From a virus: a DNA stretch of 51,725 nucleotides. Each line of letters opens with the position of its first letter. The stretch's first letter is position 1. Positions 15,578-23,108 of the stretch are shown piece by piece. The translations under genes and the position numbers were made by a program. Location of the stretch: the IMG/VR virus record IMGVR_UViG_3300008050_008918, positions 1-51,725 of that record; one strand, 5' to 3'. The notes beneath the pieces were generated by a model. It was given only the letters and a program-made list of their open reading frames with translations, searched no databases and was not told where the DNA came from.

Positions 15578-16965
15578 TGGTAGATAATAGTGAAATCTTA
15601 GTCATCTTTGATTTAGATGGCGTCCTCGTTGATGCTCGCGAGCTTCATTACGAGGCTTTGAACAGAGCTTTGGCTTCAGTGGACGGAAAGTACATTGTGA
15701 ATCGTGCTGAGCACCTGTCGACATACGACGGACTGCCCACATCGAAGAAGCTGAACATGCTCACAAAGAATAAAGGCTTGCCGAAGGAGTTACACAATAC
15801 CGTGTGGCAGCGCAAGCAAGAAATGACTTACAAGATCATCTCTGAGGAGATGGAGTATGACACACGCATGCGCGATGTGCTTAAACGCCTTCGCGAAGAC
15901 GGCTATCGGATTTGCTGCGCATCGAACTCTATCAGAGAGTCGGTCAAGATGATGCTTCTGAAGAAGGGGCTCTTGGAATATATTGAGTTTATTTATTCCA
16001 ATCAAGATGTCAAGGCTCCAAAACCTAGTCCCGAGATGTATCTCAAATGTATGATTAAGGCTGGCATTGGTCCCAAGTCCACCCTTATCGTGGAGGATTC
16101 TCATATCGGACGCAAGGCAGCGTTAAGCTCCGGAGCATCTCTGTGTGCCGTTCGCAATCCTGATGACGTAACCTATGAAAAGGTCAAGGGCGCCATCGAA
16201 CACAACTTTAAATCTCAAAAAATTATTACACCATGGCAAGGAGGCAAAATGAACGTATTAATTCCAATGGCGGGTGCCGGAAGTCGATTTGAAAAGGCAG
16301 GGTACACTTTCCCGAAGCCGCTTATCGATGTCAACGGCAAGCCCATGATTCAACTGGTGACGGAGAACCTTAACATTGAGGCTCGTCACATTTATATTGT
16401 ACAGAAGTCTCATTATGAGAAGTATAACCTGCAGCAATTATTAAACCTCATCTCACCAGACTGTGTGATTGTACAGGTAGATGGTATCACTGAAGGTGCG
16501 GCATGCACTACGCTGTTAGCCAAGGAGTTCATTAATAACGATGAGCCTCTGGTCATCTCAAACTCCGATCAGGTTTTCGAGTGGGACAGCAACGAGTTTA
16601 TGTACTCTATGGTAGCCGACGAGGTTGATGGCGGCATCCTCACGTTTGAGGCAACTCATCCCAAGTGGAGCTTCGCGAAACTTGGAGAGGACGGCTTTGT
16701 CACAGAAGTTGCAGAGAAGAATCCCATTAGTAATATCGCGACAGCGGGAGTTTACTATTTCCGCAAGGGTTCTGATTATGTCAAGTACGCTGAGCAGATG
16801 ATTGAACGTGATGTCCGAACTAATAACGAGTTTTATGTTTGTCCGGTATACAATCAGGCATGCGAAGACAGCCAGAAGATTAAGGTTTTCCACATTGACA
16901 GAATGTGGGGTCTCGGCACCCCCGAAGACTTGAATCATTATTTAGCGCACCACCCGAGGAAATAA
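15577..16965 (+). CDS. HAD phosphatase fused to a sugar nucleotidyltransferase
   Basis: This 462-residue protein has two domains. Residues 1 to about 215 are a HAD hydrolase of the beta-phosphoglucomutase-like group: FDLDGVLVDA (nucleophile and acid D), CCASNS, KPSPEMY and IVEDSHIGRKAA. Residues 225-462 are a nucleotidyltransferase of the glucose-1-phosphate thymidylyltransferase superfamily: MNVLIPMAGAGSRF, PKPLIDVNGKPM, VISNSDQVF and the late DRMWGLGTPEDL. The pair could remove one phosphate from a sugar and activate the sugar-1-phosphate with a nucleotide. The nucleotide and sugar cannot be told. A strong ribosome site lies exactly at the domain boundary (separate entry), so the second domain may also be made alone. 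Confidence 0.9.
   Translation: MVDNSEILVIFDLDGVLVDARELHYEALNRALASVDGKYIVNRAEHLSTYDGLPTSKKLNMLTKNKGLPKELHNTVWQRKQEMTYKIISEEMEYDTRMRDVLKRLREDGYRICCASNSIRESVKMMLLKKGLLEYIEFIYSNQDVKAPKPSPEMYLKCMIKAGIGPKSTLIVEDSHIGRKAALSSGASLCAVRNPDDVTYEKVKGAIEHNFKSQKIITPWQGGKMNVLIPMAGAGSRFEKAGYTFPKPLIDVNGKPMIQLVTENLNIEARHIYIVQKSHYEKYNLQQLLNLISPDCVIVQVDGITEGAACTTLLAKEFINNDEPLVISNSDQVFEWDSNEFMYSMVADEVDGGILTFEATHPKWSFAKLGEDGFVTEVAEKNPISNIATAGVYYFRKGSDYVKYAEQMIERDVRTNNEFYVCPVYNQACEDSQKIKVFHIDRMWGLGTPEDLNHYLAHHPRK
16238..16251 (+). promoter_or_regulatory. internal Shine-Dalgarno and ATG at the HAD/nucleotidyltransferase boundary
   Basis: AAGGAGG (16238-16244) is followed after four bases by ATG 16249, in frame with the fused gene and exactly at the first residue of the nucleotidyltransferase domain (MNVLIPMAGAG). 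Starting here would give a free 238-residue nucleotidyltransferase ending at 16965. This is one of the strongest ribosome sites in the window. Confidence 0.7.
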
Positions 16966-16968
16966 CCG

Positions 16969-17874
16969 GTGGACGAGAAGTTAAAAGAGTATCGTGACAT
17001 GCAGCGTCAGTTTTATGACGATGCCGCCGGCGGCATGCGCGTCTATAACCATGGCGGTCACAGCGACAATCCCGAATATGTGAAAACATTGCTTATGAAC
17101 ATGAATGTCGACTCTCGCTTCAACGGCGCGCGTGTGTTTGAATTCGGCTGTGGCGCTGGTCGCAATATTGTTTGGATACGACAGCATGCCCACCGCGTGT
17201 GTGAGGTTTCTGGTTGTGATATTTCTGCTCACAATGTGATCAACACAGCACTATTGGTGTGCGATCAGGCTGGCGTACACTTCGCGGATCCGCGAGCTTC
17301 CGCGGAAGCAGCAGCCGCAGCCGGGTACCCTGTGGACCAATCGGATGTGCATATTGATTATACTCACCCAGTAGAAGCCATCACCGAAACCGATCTGGAC
17401 ACGAAACTTTATGTTTCAAGCGGAATGGATGTCGGAATAGCTCCGTCAGATCATTACGATGTAGTCTTTTCAACGATTGTGTTACAGCACATTTGTGTTC
17501 ATTCTACTCGTTACAATATCAAAGAGAACATTTATCGCATCCTCAAACCCGGCGGCATATTTAGTTTTCAGATGGGGTTCGACAACCCCGAAATTGCCAC
17601 TGCAACTGCAGATAAGCAAGAAGCCGGCTTGGGCTCCACCGCCGGTACGCGCGGCATCGAGATGAACAAAGTCGCAGGACAAGCACTCTACCACGAAAAC
17701 AAAACAGATGCTAGCTCTACAAACAGCTTTAATGATGTTAGAATCACAGATCCAGCAAATGTGGTTTCAGATTTGAAAAAGATAGGCTTTGTTGACATCG
17801 AGTACAAAATCACATGGTCATGGCAAGACAACGCGCACGAATATTGGATTTGGTTTAAGGCGAAGAAGCCGTGA
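16969..17874 (+). CDS. SAM-dependent methyltransferase
   Basis: This 301-residue protein starts at GTG 16969 behind GAGGAAAT. The SAM motif I is VFEFGCGAGRNI (near residue 57), followed by SGCDIS as the acidic motif II and YDVVFSTIVLQHI. ILKPGGIFSFQMGF is the usual later strand. An insertion of about 60 residues rich in Ala (SAEAAAAAGYPVDQ) sits between motif II and the post-II strand; this is unusual and may form a substrate lid. It is the second methyltransferase of the block. The substrate is likely a sugar or glycan but is not shown by the sequence. Confidence 0.83.
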   Translation: MDEKLKEYRDMQRQFYDDAAGGMRVYNHGGHSDNPEYVKTLLMNMNVDSRFNGARVFEFGCGAGRNIVWIRQHAHRVCEVSGCDISAHNVINTALLVCDQAGVHFADPRASAEAAAAAGYPVDQSDVHIDYTHPVEAITETDLDTKLYVSSGMDVGIAPSDHYDVVFSTIVLQHICVHSTRYNIKENIYRILKPGGIFSFQMGFDNPEIATATADKQEAGLGSTAGTRGIEMNKVAGQALYHENKTDASSTNSFNDVRITDPANVVSDLKKIGFVDIEYKITWSWQDNAHEYWIWFKAKKP

Positions 17875-18491
17875 CGATTGACGCTTTCATCTTTGACTTT
17901 GACGGAGTTCTGGTCGACACCACGGCGATACAAGTGTCTTCTTTGAAAGCGGCGCTCCATGCCGTAGCCGGCGTGTTTCTCACACACCCGAACGAGTGGG
18001 AGATTATGTCTTCTACCATTACTACGAGAGCCAAGCTGCAGAAATTCGTGGCAGCCGGAAAGGTTAATGAAGAACAAATCGAAGAAATCTACACTGCGAA
18101 AAAGAAAATTGCAAACGAGATGATGTTAACTTTGAATCCAAACGACTATCGTGATAAAATAGAGATGTTCGAAAAGCTCAGAGCAATGAACAGGAAGATC
18201 GCGATTGTCACAAATGCCAATGGCGCCTCAACGCGCATGTTACTGGACCATTTGGGGTTTACAAAATATTTGGACACTTTGATTACGAACAATGACGTTA
18301 ATAACGCCAAGCCTCACCCAGAGCCCTATATCAGAGCTTTGGTTCGCTTGGGTATGGAGCCCGACCGGTGTATCATCTTTGAGGATTCAACAGTGGGGCT
18401 GCAATCTGCCCGAGCAACAGGCGCCCGTGTACAAGAAGTACAACATGTCGATGACGTGTCAATAGATTATATACTTAAGGCGGCAGAGTGA
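17871..18491 (+). CDS. HAD-family phosphatase
   Basis: This 206-residue protein starts at GTG 17871, overlapping the previous stop in a GTGA. The HAD motifs are all present: FDFDGVLVDT (D-x-D nucleophile and acid), VTNANG (motif II), KPHPEPY (motif III lysine) and IIFEDSTVGLQSA (motif IV). The helical cap fits the beta-phosphoglucomutase/phosphoglycolate phosphatase group. It is likely a sugar-phosphate phosphatase or mutase serving precursor synthesis. It is a second HAD of the same group as the N-terminal domain at 15577, but the two differ a lot in sequence. Confidence 0.85.
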   Translation: MTIDAFIFDFDGVLVDTTAIQVSSLKAALHAVAGVFLTHPNEWEIMSSTITTRAKLQKFVAAGKVNEEQIEEIYTAKKKIANEMMLTLNPNDYRDKIEMFEKLRAMNRKIAIVTNANGASTRMLLDHLGFTKYLDTLITNNDVNNAKPHPEPYIRALVRLGMEPDRCIIFEDSTVGLQSARATGARVQEVQHVDDVSIDYILKAAE

Positions 18492-19225
18492 GAGTCGCGC
18501 TGTGTTTCAATGGGCTAGCCGGCGGAAAGAACGACAAGGGGCTCCCCGTTGATTGGCAACTGGCAGTACAATATTTCAAGGACAATATTATTAACCTTCC
18601 TGCCCGGGCAGTTGATGTCTTTTTTCACACATGGAGCACCGAAGCCGAGGAAGAACTGGTTGCGCTTTACAATCCCAAAAGCTATACTGTTCAAAAACAA
18701 ATTGACTTTGATTCATTGGCGAATAAATTTAATAAGAGGGTACACTCTGATGTTCCGCGGCATTTCCACTCAATCATGAGCCGGTGGTATTCTAACCAGA
18801 AGGTCTTGGCGCTGAAGACCGCGTACGAAAAAGAGCACGGATTCAAGTACGATTACGTCATGACAACCAGATTCGATGTGGCATGGCTCCATCCTCTGGA
18901 TTTTGGTCAGTTCGATCGCGACAACATTTGGTGCGGGCGTCACGAGAAGGGCACGATTTTTGACACATTCAACGAAAAGGGCATGCCCGTCGAAGGCGTA
19001 TTAGAATATTGGCTCTTTGGAGGCTCAGAAGTCATGGACACCACAGCGGATTTGGTTCGCAAGGTACCTGAGTATATTTATGTCGGCAACTGTCGCATGT
19101 CAAACCACGACGTTATCCCGTATCATATCGAAAAAGAAAATATGCTAGATAAATTTAAGTTCAGCTTCTGGGAAATAGAAGATTTTCAGCTTATCCGGCG
19201 CCTTGAAGGAGGGTTATCCCAATGA
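18488..19225 (+). CDS. glycosyltransferase-like protein
   Basis: This 245-residue protein starts at GTG 18488, overlapping in a GTGA. It opens RVALCFNGLAGGKND and has VDVFFHTWST and YDYVMTTRFDVAW. The sequence style (R-V-A-L-C-x-x-G, then F-x-H-T-W, then R-x-D-V) occurs in a group of phage, giant-virus and bacterial proteins that are annotated as possible GT-A transferases, the R-F-D-V strand holding the metal aspartate. I infer a role in the glycan block. The start is coupled to the HAD gene. Confidence 0.72.
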   Translation: MRVALCFNGLAGGKNDKGLPVDWQLAVQYFKDNIINLPARAVDVFFHTWSTEAEEELVALYNPKSYTVQKQIDFDSLANKFNKRVHSDVPRHFHSIMSRWYSNQKVLALKTAYEKEHGFKYDYVMTTRFDVAWLHPLDFGQFDRDNIWCGRHEKGTIFDTFNEKGMPVEGVLEYWLFGGSEVMDTTADLVRKVPEYIYVGNCRMSNHDVIPYHIEKENMLDKFKFSFWEIEDFQLIRRLEGGLSQ

Positions 19226-19494
19226 AAGAATCGTCCCCAGAATCAGATCTTGTGCTGTTTCAAACGATAACCTCTGTTGTTGGCAAGTCAATAGCATTTA
19301 TCTGCTTAACAATCGTCGCCGGCATGCTGTTCTCAACATGCAAGGTGAGCGCTGGAGCAATAGAAGAGTGTGAGTCAGCTTGTTCCAAGACAGGAATCTT
19401 AGAAGTCACATCTACTAGCTGCGAGTGTATACCTCCGGAGCCGATATCCCCATTCGAGTGTTCACCCTTTGTATTGCCGAGTACCAGAAGATGA
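19222..19494 (+). CDS. small cysteine-rich membrane protein
   Basis: This 90-residue protein has one hydrophobic segment (SIAFICLTIVAGMLFSTC, residues about 23-40), followed by a polar tail with cysteines (ECESACSKTG, TSCECIPPE, FECSPF). The layout suggests an inner-membrane anchor with a disulfide-bonded periplasmic part. LFSTC is near a lipobox but not a good match, so a lipoprotein is unlikely. It is the only clear membrane protein among the glycan genes. It could hold an enzyme at the membrane or act in lysis or exclusion; none of this is shown. It overlaps both neighbours by four bases. Confidence 0.72.
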   Translation: MKESSPESDLVLFQTITSVVGKSIAFICLTIVAGMLFSTCKVSAGAIEECESACSKTGILEVTSTSCECIPPEPISPFECSPFVLPSTRR

Positions 19495-19955
19495 TTTACA
19501 TAGCTCACAGAGGCAACACAGCCGGTCCTAAGCCCGAACTGGAGAATAGCCCCGCCTATATCGACAAAGCCCTGTCAGAAGGCTTCTGCGCCGAAATAGA
19601 CGTTAGAAAGGGCAATATGCTCGACGAGTTCATTATGGGTCACGACTATGGGGAATATAAATTGCCCGTTGAATGGTTCGAAGAGCGCCGAGAACATTTG
19701 TATATCCATGCCAAAGACTTAGCGACATATACCTATTTTGTTAGCTCCCCGGGCTGGACAGTGTTCTGGCACCAAAGCGACGATTACACATTAACAAGCT
19801 CTGGGCACATCTGGGCTTACCCGGGTCAACCATTAAATGAAAAAACAATTTGTGTTATGCCCGAAAGTGTGTTATATTCTAAACAAGACTTAGAGAAATG
19901 CGCGGGTATATGTAGTGACCATGTGCAATCATATAAGCAGGAGTATGGAGCATGA
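19491..19955 (+). CDS. GDPD-like phosphodiesterase domain protein
   Basis: This 154-residue protein starts at ATG 19491, overlapping the previous stop by four bases. It has the catalytic set of glycerophosphodiester phosphodiesterases in order: H6-R7-G8 (AHRGN), E18-N19, E35-x-D37 (AEIDVR) and H51-D52 (MGHDYG). It is only about 60% of the length of common GDPD enzymes (about 240 residues), so the TIM barrel is reduced in its second half. It could cleave a phosphodiester or handle a glycerophosphate substituent on the glycan; that is inference. Activity is plausible because all motif residues remain. Confidence 0.78.
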   Translation: MIYIAHRGNTAGPKPELENSPAYIDKALSEGFCAEIDVRKGNMLDEFIMGHDYGEYKLPVEWFEERREHLYIHAKDLATYTYFVSSPGWTVFWHQSDDYTLTSSGHIWAYPGQPLNEKTICVMPESVLYSKQDLEKCAGICSDHVQSYKQEYGA

Positions 19956-21064
19956 AAGTTCCACAGTTCATGCCGTACATCGGTATGGAAGAGTACGAGG
20001 CGATTCGAAGCTGTTTTGAAGATAACTGGATTACAGAAGGTCCAAAAGCAGCAGAATTTAGCGAAAAGTTATTAGACTTGATTGGAAGCAAGTACGGAGT
20101 CTTTGCACCTAACGGCACTCTGTCTCTATATCTTGCTTTACGAGCTATGGGGATCGGTCCCGGCGATGAAGTCATAGTACCAGACTTCACTTTTATTGCT
20201 TCCGCCAACGCTGTTGAAATGGTTGGTGCCCGCCCTGTATTTGTAGACATAAATAAACACGATCTTCAGATTAACTTAGAAGATTGCGAGCGCGTGAGAA
20301 CTGAGAAGACAAAAGCAATCATGCCAGTTCACCTCTATGGCTTTGCTGTGGATATGACGGCTCTCACGGCGTACGCGAAAGAACACGACCTGCTGATCAT
20401 AGAAGACGCCGCGCAAGCTCTCGGAATCTCATGGGCTGGCAAAGGCTGTGGAAGTTTCGGCACTACAGGCTCTTTCTCGTTTTTCGCAGACAAGACTCTC
20501 ACTACTTGCGAGGGAGGGTTTGTGACAACCAACAATGAAAAGATTTATAACAAGCTGCTTTACTTGAGAAACCAAGGGCGCCTCCACCGCGGCACTTTCC
20601 AACACCCAGAGATCGGCTACAACTTTCGAATAAATGATATTCAGGCAGCAATTGGTTTATCCCAACTCAAGAAGTTGCCTGAGATTATTGAGAAGAAGCA
20701 AAAGAATTATAACCTTTATAAAGAAGCATTAGCCGACGTGGAACAAATAGAGCTTCTATCGCCGCAACCCGAAGTTGAACCATATATCCCTTTTCGTGTT
20801 ATTTTACGCACTCTTGAACAGAAAAGCAACTATTTAATGACCTTCCTATCTATAAACGATGTGGAGCCTAGGACATTCTTTTATCCGCTTCACCTGCAGC
20901 CGTGTTTTGGTCTGTGGACTGCCGATGAACGACATGATCCTAAACATTTTAAAACGACAGAGGACACATACAATCATGGCGTGTGTCTGCCATCGTTTGC
21001 AGCACTCACAGAAGATCAGATTATGTATGTCTGCGAAACAATAAAGGAATTTTACAGGAGATAA
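19952..21064 (+). CDS. DegT/DnrJ/EryC1-type sugar aminotransferase (perosamine synthase-like)
   Basis: This 370-residue PLP enzyme has the family layout: PYIGMEEYEAI and DNWITEGP near the N terminus, PNGTLSLYLALRAM, IIEDAAQALG (the aspartate that contacts the PLP ring), and SFFADKTLTTCEGG, with K181 as the Schiff-base lysine. WITEGP and the F-S-F-F-x-x-K-T-x-T-T-x-E-G-G string match GDP-perosamine synthases well. The expected reaction is transamination of GDP-4-keto-6-deoxymannose, using glutamate, to GDP-perosamine. The keto substrate is made by gmd three genes downstream. Another nucleotide-keto-sugar cannot be ruled out. The length is normal. Confidence 0.88.
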   Translation: MKVPQFMPYIGMEEYEAIRSCFEDNWITEGPKAAEFSEKLLDLIGSKYGVFAPNGTLSLYLALRAMGIGPGDEVIVPDFTFIASANAVEMVGARPVFVDINKHDLQINLEDCERVRTEKTKAIMPVHLYGFAVDMTALTAYAKEHDLLIIEDAAQALGISWAGKGCGSFGTTGSFSFFADKTLTTCEGGFVTTNNEKIYNKLLYLRNQGRLHRGTFQHPEIGYNFRINDIQAAIGLSQLKKLPEIIEKKQKNYNLYKEALADVEQIELLSPQPEVEPYIPFRVILRTLEQKSNYLMTFLSINDVEPRTFFYPLHLQPCFGLWTADERHDPKHFKTTEDTYNHGVCLPSFAALTEDQIMYVCETIKEFYRR

Positions 21065-21066
21065 TG

Positions 21067-21486
21067 ATGATACACGTTCACTCAGCCGTCGATCCGTCGA
21101 TGTTACTTTTGGTCATTAACCGCAAGGAAGATATCAGTGTTGATCGGGTCGACCTCAGTCCGGGCGACCAATACTTACAATGCGCCACAAAGCAACTATC
21201 AAAGGGCACCACGTTTGCTCCACACAAGCACAACGAACTAATCCGAACTACGGACATTACTCAGGAGGCTTGGGTTTTTCTCAAGGGTCGTGTGGCTGCT
21301 CGTTTCTGGGATGTCGATGATAAACTGATCTATGAGACAGAACTCAGAGAGGGTGACGCGGCAATTGTGTTTCGCGGCGGACACAGTTTTGAGGTTCTTG
21401 AGGACAACACCGTTTTGTATGAGTTCAAAACTGGTCCGTACTTCGGCGTAGAGAAAGACAAAACTTATATCGAGGAAGAAACATGA
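21067..21486 (+). CDS. cupin-fold protein
   Basis: This 139-residue protein starts at ATG 21067, six bases after AGGAG; ATG 21064 is in frame but too close. The cupin metal motif is seen as H53-x-H55 in APHKHNE, E67 in QEAWVFLKG, and H106 in RGGHSFEV. The domain is a single cupin and resembles cupins linked to sugar-nucleotide or O-antigen clusters (WbuC-like or isomerase-like). The reaction is unknown: isomerisation, epimerisation or metal-dependent oxidation of a sugar are possible. It lies between the aminotransferase and the dioxygenase, with overlap to the latter. Confidence 0.8.
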   Translation: MIHVHSAVDPSMLLLVINRKEDISVDRVDLSPGDQYLQCATKQLSKGTTFAPHKHNELIRTTDITQEAWVFLKGRVAARFWDVDDKLIYETELREGDAAIVFRGGHSFEVLEDNTVLYEFKTGPYFGVEKDKTYIEEET

Positions 21487-22130
21487 GAGTAGAGAAATAT
21501 GATGTTGAGAAATATCCATTGCGCGCATTGGTATGCGAGGCGCTGGGTACTGAAGATTTAGAGAATCTTCACGAACACTATAATTATGCACCGTTTACTA
21601 TGGAAAATAATTCCAACACCGTCCTTCATGACCGGTTTTATGATAAGCTGCGTACAGGTTGGCTGGAGTTCCATGGCGCCTATGATCGTTTTATCGAAGA
21701 TATTGTAGTGCCAATCTTTGGTAGCCGCGACTTTATTGTCCAGAAGACGCCCACGTTCCGAGTTCACTTGGTGGGCAACTGGGCAGTGCCAGAATTCCAT
21801 CGCGATTCGCAGCCGGGATACAATCACCCAGAGGGAGAGATCAACTTTCAGATTGCGATAACCGATATGTTCGGCACGAATGCAACATGGTGTGAATCTG
21901 TCCCGGGCTTAGGCGACTTCGCGCCAATGGAAATGAAGCAAGGCGAGTTTACGATCTTTAACGGAAACACATGTGACCACGGAAACATGATTAACGACTC
22001 GGGGCACACCCGCGTCTCATTTGATTTTAGAATTTTACCACTTAAAATATACAACCCATCAACAGCAAAGAATTCTGCTACTCGCGGAACCTCTTTCACT
22101 GTCGGCGGATACTACAAGGAGTTGAGATGA
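21483..22130 (+). CDS. StrG-like Fe(II)/2-oxoglutarate-dependent dioxygenase
   Basis: This 215-residue protein has the iron-binding facial triad: H106-R-D108 in PEFHRDSQPGYNH, and H166 in CDHGNMIND, with R177 (TRVSFDFR) as the likely 2-oxoglutarate contact. The string from FHRDS through GEINFQIAITDMFG to SFDFRILP resembles the StrG-like proteins of the streptomycin cluster and their relatives in polysaccharide clusters. It probably hydroxylates or desaturates a sugar, aminosugar or substituent. The phage location and ATGA overlap with gmd suggest it acts on the glycan made by this block. The substrate is not known. Confidence 0.82.
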   Translation: MRVEKYDVEKYPLRALVCEALGTEDLENLHEHYNYAPFTMENNSNTVLHDRFYDKLRTGWLEFHGAYDRFIEDIVVPIFGSRDFIVQKTPTFRVHLVGNWAVPEFHRDSQPGYNHPEGEINFQIAITDMFGTNATWCESVPGLGDFAPMEMKQGEFTIFNGNTCDHGNMINDSGHTRVSFDFRILPLKIYNPSTAKNSATRGTSFTVGGYYKELR

Positions 22131-23098
22131 GCAAAAAGAAAGCACTAATTACGGGCATCGCCGGACAGGACGGAAGCTATCTGTCCGAGCTTTTACTTGA
22201 GAAGGACTACGAGGTCCACGGGATCATCCGTCGTTCATCTGTCGCAGAGAATCAGGACAGCCGCCTCCGGCACTTGACCGGTCAGATTACGACACATTAC
22301 GGAGATTTATTAGATTACCCGTCGTTGTCAAGAATCATGAAGTCTGTCCAACCCGACGAGATTTACAACTTGGGAGCAATGAGTCACGTAAGGGTGAGCT
22401 ACGATATGCCATCGTTTACTATCCAGACGAACGCCCTCGGCGTCTTGAATATGCTGGAAGTCTATCGCACAACGGTACCCCACTCCGGCTTCTACCAAGC
22501 GAGTTCATCGGAGATGTTCGGAAACTCGGTTGATGCCGATGGAGTACAACGCCTTACGACACCCATGAATCCTGTCAGTCCTTACGGCTGCGCAAAGGTC
22601 ATGGGATACAACTTGGTGCGCCACTACCGGCATGCCTATCAGCTACACGCATGCAACGGGATCCTGTTTAATCATGAGTCCCCACGCCGCGGCACTAACT
22701 TCGTCACCAATAAGGTCGTGAAGACGGCTGTGGAGATCAAGAAGGGGCTCAAAGACAAGCTTGAGCTTGGAAACTTAGATTCGTATCGTGACTGGGGACA
22801 CTCGAAAGATTATGTCCGCGCGATGCACATGATCCTAAATCACCCAACTGCAGAAGAGTTTATTGTTGCAACCGGCGAAACCCACTCTGTAAGGGATCTG
22901 GTAGAAACCGTGTTTGCTAAGTTAGAGCTAAACTATGAGGACTACGTTGTACAGAACCCCAAGTACATGCGACCAGAAGAACTTAAATATCTCAAGGGCG
23001 ACTCATCGAAGTCCCGAGAGATCTTGGGCTGGGAACCCGAATACACTTTCTCATCTATGTTAGATGAGATGATTGAAAGATGGCAAAGAGAACTATAA
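22127..23098 (+). CDS. gmd: GDP-mannose 4,6-dehydratase
   Basis: This 323-residue extended short-chain dehydrogenase starts ALITGIAGQDGSYLSELLLE, the NAD(P) loop in exactly the Gmd form. GIIRRSS binds the cofactor phosphate. The active site is S128-E129 (SSSEMFG) with Y153-x3-K157 (SPYGCAK), and FNHESPRRG and RDWGHSKDYV are Gmd signatures. It turns GDP-D-mannose into GDP-4-keto-6-deoxy-D-mannose, the parent of GDP-fucose, GDP-rhamnose and GDP-perosamine. No GDP-fucose synthase is visible, but a perosamine-synthase-like aminotransferase is. The length is slightly below the usual 345-375. It ends the glycan block; the next gene has its own ribosome site after ten bases. Confidence 0.96.
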   Translation: MSKKKALITGIAGQDGSYLSELLLEKDYEVHGIIRRSSVAENQDSRLRHLTGQITTHYGDLLDYPSLSRIMKSVQPDEIYNLGAMSHVRVSYDMPSFTIQTNALGVLNMLEVYRTTVPHSGFYQASSSEMFGNSVDADGVQRLTTPMNPVSPYGCAKVMGYNLVRHYRHAYQLHACNGILFNHESPRRGTNFVTNKVVKTAVEIKKGLKDKLELGNLDSYRDWGHSKDYVRAMHMILNHPTAEEFIVATGETHSVRDLVETVFAKLELNYEDYVVQNPKYMRPEELKYLKGDSSKSREILGWEPEYTFSSMLDEMIERWQREL

Positions 23099-23108
23099 GG
23101 AGAACTAC

